Assembly (NCBI RefSeq): GCF_001269365.1
Contig: NZ_CXOM01000002.1
Location: 442,001 to 506,000 of the forward strand
Origin: Limnohabitans sp. Rim11
Lineage (GTDB): Bacteria > Pseudomonadota > Gammaproteobacteria > Burkholderiales > Burkholderiaceae_C
Direction of reading: 5' to 3'
Length of the DNA: 64,000 nt
Below the pieces are notes generated by a model. It did not search any database. It was not told the origin of the DNA and was given only the letters and a program-made list of their open reading frames with translations. Positions 61,340-64,000 of the stretch are shown here, piece by piece. A program made the translations under genes and the position numbers. Every line of letters begins with the position of its first letter. The first letter of the stretch is position 1.

Positions 61340-62938
61340 ATGGGTCAACATACTTTGAAGCCAAGGTCGCCAAAATCTAAATCTCTCATCGCGTTGCTGG
61401 TGGCAGCGCTTTGGCTTACGCCTGTTTGGGGACAGTTGCCGCCCAACTCACAAAACCTGCCCTCCTTGGGAGATGGTGGCGACATCACCTTGAGTGCTGA
61501 ACGCAAATTGGGCGATCGCATCGCACGTGAACTCTACCGTGATCCAGACTATTTAGAAGATCCCATTCTGGACGAGTATTTGCAAGACATTTGGCAACCG
61601 CTTGTCAAAAGCGCCCAGGCTCGGGGCGAGCTCACCCCCGAACTCATGGAGCGCTTTGCCTGGAAAATTTTGATTGGCAGAGACCGCTCGGTCAATGCCT
61701 TTGCATTGCCTGGTGGATATTTGGGTGTTCATTTGGGCCTCATCAGCGTGGTTTCAACCCGCGATGAATTGGCGTCGGTGATGGCCCACGAACTCACCCA
61801 CGTGACACAAAGACATATCTCAAGGTCTATGAGCGATCAGGCGCGCATGACCCCCTGGCTGGTGGGCGCCATGATTTTGGGCATGCTAGCCGCAGGCAAG
61901 AGCGCACAAGGGGCACAAGCCATGATCGTTGGCGGCCAAGCGGTGGCCGCCCAATCGCAATTGAACTTTTCACGCGACATGGAGCGCGAAGCCGACCGCA
62001 TTGGTTATAGCGTCTTGGCGGAGGCAGGTTTTGATACCTACGGCTTTGTCACCATGTTTGGAAAACTACAGCAAGCCTCTGGGCTCAATGACCACGGTGG
62101 ATTTCCTTATCTCAGAAGCCATCCGCTGACCACTGAACGCATCGCAGACATGCAATCGCGACAGCAACTTCTGAACAACAAAACCAACAACTTCAATGCA
62201 GACCTGATTCAAGCCATGATGTCTGCCAGAGCTCGTACGCTGGCACAACCCGGCGTTGATGCGCTACGGTCTTGGGCGAATGAAGCCTCCGATCCCAACT
62301 TGGGTCAACTGTCCCAAAGCAAACGAATAGGGGTTTTGTACGGTGCTTACATGTCTTTGATGCAGTTGCGAGACTTCAACAAAGCCAAAGCCTTAAGCGC
62401 CCAACTAAGGCAAGCGGCCGCCAACCATCCTGCGGCATTGCGTTTGATTCAATTGCTAGAAGCGGAACTGGCCTTCAAAGAAGAAAACATTCGTGGTGCA
62501 TTGAATTTACTCAGCAGTTCTGCCAGTCAAGGCGTGTGGCCACGTCCAGAGCTGATTTACATCAGCCAAGCAGTTGCGAGAGTTCATGTTCAGACACCTG
62601 ACGCGGAAAGTACTGAGTTGTTGGGCAAGGCAATTAACCAACTTCAGCGCTGGGTGGTGCAACACCCCCTCGATGCACAAGCATGGCAAGTTCTGGCCTC
62701 TTCATTTTCAGCACAAGGTCGTCTTCTGGCCAGTTTGCGTTCAGAGGGTGAGGCCCAATTGGCTCGCTGGGACATTGGGGCTGCCGTCGATCGTTTCAGG
62801 GCGGCCCAAGATACTTCCAGAAAGTTGCCTGCACTCCTGCGCGATCACATTGAATCCTCCATTGTAGATGCCCGACTCCGGTATGCCCAAGGTCTGCTGA
62901 AAGAGCAAATGATGGAGCGACAAGAACGCGGCAACTAA
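61340..62938 (+). CDS. BepA/YfgC-like M48 metalloprotease
   Basis: A 532-residue exported peptidase: signal segment [18 protein letters not shown]48 domain with zinc motif HELTH (H150, E151, H154) and the third-ligand region [10 protein letters not shown], then a TPR-like helical C-half from about residue 320. It resembles BepA, which degrades stalled LptD and outer-membrane proteins in the periplasm. The ATG at 61340 is preferred to a TTG at 61295. Confidence 0.88.
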   Translation: MGQHTLKPRSPKSKSLIALLVAALWLTPVWGQLPPNSQNLPSLGDGGDITLSAERKLGDRIARELYRDPDYLEDPILDEYLQDIWQPLVKSAQARGELTPELMERFAWKILIGRDRSVNAFALPGGYLGVHLGLISVVSTRDELASVMAHELTHVTQRHISRSMSDQARMTPWLVGAMILGMLAAGKSAQGAQAMIVGGQAVAAQSQLNFSRDMEREADRIGYSVLAEAGFDTYGFVTMFGKLQQASGLNDHGGFPYLRSHPLTTERIADMQSRQQLLNNKTNNFNADLIQAMMSARARTLAQPGVDALRSWANEASDPNLGQLSQSKRIGVLYGAYMSLMQLRDFNKAKALSAQLRQAAANHPAALRLIQLLEAELAFKEENIRGALNLLSSSASQGVWPRPELIYISQAVARVHVQTPDAESTELLGKAINQLQRWVVQHPLDAQAWQVLASSFSAQGRLLASLRSEGEAQLARWDIGAAVDRFRAAQDTSRKLPALLRDHIESSIVDARLRYAQGLLKEQMMERQERGN

Positions 62939-62954
62939 CAGATGCCGAGCTAGA

Positions 62955-63569
62955 TCAATCGCAACGCATCCAGCCTTCAGCTGTCTTGTTGCATTTCAAA
63001 ACACCATCGGGCTCGCTTTGAGGGTGCTTCAAAAATTGCCAACGATTTTGAGATTTAGTGAACACATAGGTGTCTCGGAAATTGACCTTTTCTCCTTGAC
63101 TTGGCCTGTAAAAATAATCGCTGCTAAATTGAATGCTTGTTTCTTTTACCTGCCAATTTTTGAGGGTTTGAATATAAAGCTGTGCGCTACTTTCAATGTT
63201 TTGGATCTGATAAATGTTTCTTGGCTGAGCTTGATCTTCCCGTTCCACTCCTACTTCAACTTGCCTCTCGGCAGGTTGATTGATGGGGCGCGTTAAAACC
63301 TGATGGGTCATGCTGGCGATAGCGGGCATGGCCTCGCGAATGACGCGCAATTGAGCAGGCGTTAAATTTTCACCTTGAAGTTTGAAAGCTTTTTTGATGA
63401 ACAAATGTGGTGGCACTATTTCAAAGGCAATACCGTCGATCGTTTCGGTGTGGCCTTTGTCTACAAAAAAAGCACTGGCCCACGCCGAAGATAAACCAAT
63501 GGACAAGAGGAAGAGTGCAAACATCGTAGCGCTTATTTTGAGTGAACGGAAGGCCACAGGGGACACCAT
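62955..63569 (-). CDS. Exported protein of unknown function, partner of the PLA2-like gene
   Basis: A 204-residue protein with a Sec signal (SLKISATMFALFLLSIGLSS, cleaved near AWA) and a mature part I do not recognise, with a basic/aromatic middle (VNFRDTYVFTKSQNRWQFLKHP) and a pair of cysteines at the end (CNKTAEGWMRC). Its ATG at 63569 overlaps the stop of the upstream PLA2-like gene as TGATG, so the two are translationally coupled. A start at 63587 would lengthen it by six residues. Being periplasmic next to a phospholipase-like protein without a signal, it could be an immunity protein; this is inference. Confidence 0.7.
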   Translation of the reverse strand: MVSPVAFRSLKISATMFALFLLSIGLSSAWASAFFVDKGHTETIDGIAFEIVPPHLFIKKAFKLQGENLTPAQLRVIREAMPAIASMTHQVLTRPINQPAERQVEVGVEREDQAQPRNIYQIQNIESSAQLYIQTLKNWQVKETSIQFSSDYFYRPSQGEKVNFRDTYVFTKSQNRWQFLKHPQSEPDGVLKCNKTAEGWMRCD

Positions 63570-63973
63570 CAATCGCTTGCCCAGCAACTGTTAAATTGCG
63601 CATAGCTATAGGCACTACCCCCTAAAAACGCAACGCCAATGTAGTAAATACTGGAGATGGCGCCGCAAGCCCAAAAGCCACCGCCTTGGGAACTACAGTC
63701 ACTTTGGATGTTGTTAAAGAAGTTGGTGTCGGCCACGTCTTTTTCAAAACCACAAGTGGCATAACTTTGGTCATGTTCAAAACAAGCTTGAGAAATATCG
63801 ATACCGAACAAAATATCGGGAATGAATGCATCACTTCGGACAGTGCCACAGCCCGCACCTAATTCGTTGCCATCGATGCGTTTTCCGTTGGCGGTGCCTG
63901 AACTGAATCTTGATTTGAGCAATGGAACGCCGCCATGAATTTGGTCAGCCATATCTATTTCAACTGTTTGCAT
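63569..63973 (-). CDS. Phospholipase A2-like small protein
   Basis: A 134-residue protein without a signal peptide. Its centre has GIDISQACFEHDQSYATCG, matching the PLA2 active-site pattern CxxHDxxY with H67 and D68, preceded by GAGCG as a possible calcium-loop remnant. Six further cysteines (42, 64, 74, 93, 103, 130) suggest disulfides, and the C-terminus (residues 99-131) is hydrophobic and glycine-rich. It resembles PLA2-fold domains of bacterial toxins and secreted proteins. The ATG at 63973 follows AAAGGAAA. Enzyme activity is inferred only. Confidence 0.65.
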   Translation of the reverse strand: MQTVEIDMADQIHGGVPLLKSRFSSGTANGKRIDGNELGAGCGTVRSDAFIPDILFGIDISQACFEHDQSYATCGFEKDVADTNFFNNIQSDCSSQGGGFWACGAISSIYYIGVAFLGGSAYSYAQFNSCWASD

Positions 63974-64000
63974 ATTTTTTCCTTTTTTAAAAACAGCTCG

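Overview
The window is a compact, roughly 53-55% GC (by eye) proteobacterial chromosome segment carrying the replication-initiation neighbourhood. The protein set points to a betaproteobacterium of order Burkholderiales, most like freshwater Comamonadaceae (Limnohabitans-type): a dnaA-dnaN-gyrB block divergent from rpmH-rnpA-yidD-yidC-mnmE, kdsD-kdsC-lptC, metX-metW, a Tct-type two-component system, a type-2 argC, and lptD-surA-rsmA. The taxonomic call is inference from gene content, not from a search. No tRNA, rRNA, CRISPR array, IS element or prophage was recognised, and no gene-free stretch exceeds 300 bases; the longest is the ~230-base dnaA-rpmH spacer.

Layout. 1-1.9 kb: end of an unknown gene, an RhtA-type exporter, and a TacAT-like GNAT/RHH toxin-antitoxin pair. 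1.9-11.6 kb: gyrB, dnaN and dnaA on the minus strand, the dnaA-rpmH spacer with one perfect DnaA box, then rpmH, rnpA, yidD, yidC, mnmE on the plus strand. 11.6-21.4 kb: ABC exporter, apt, KDO/LPS genes kdsD-kdsC-lptC (lptC looks internally shortened and lptA/lptB do not follow), an SDR, a glycine-rich RRM protein, amtB with a sigma-54-type promoter, a GDT1-family exporter, metX-metW. 21.5-27.8 kb: a tightly packed cluster for L-threonate catabolism (ltnD, otnK, otnC, otnI) bracketed by a quinone oxidoreductase and an M20 peptidase. 27.8-36.9 kb: MFS, rsmE, amgK, then lptD-surA-rsmA, then a secreted RNase T1/Sa-type RNase with a barstar-family protein. 37-45 kb: maeB, pepP, murU, tkt, gap. 45-50 kb: a DUF4143-type ATPase, topB carrying a basic tail and a SWIB domain, a Z-DNA-prone spacer, and a divergent eukaryote-like SET-domain protein. 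50-57 kb: birA, a SPOR-family-like stub, a GST, a two-component system whose sensor kinase is broken by one in-frame stop, a MarR regulator, recA-recX, argC. 57.2-64 kb: sucCD, a TerC protein, a type IV pilin, moaC, an M48 peptidase, and at the edge a two-gene unit of a phospholipase A2-like protein coupled to an unknown exported protein.

How genes work together: dnaA/dnaN/gyrB and recA/recX/topB serve DNA replication and repair; kdsD/kdsC/lptC/lptD/surA supply and place LPS and outer-membrane proteins; amgK and murU (10 kb apart here) act in MurNAc recycling; LtnD-OtnI-OtnK-OtnC would turn L-threonate into dihydroxyacetone phosphate. The most unusual items are the PLA2-like/exported-protein pair at the right edge, the SET and TopB-SWIB divergent pair with its alternating purine-pyrimidine promoter, the shortened LptC and the nonsense-interrupted sensor kinase.
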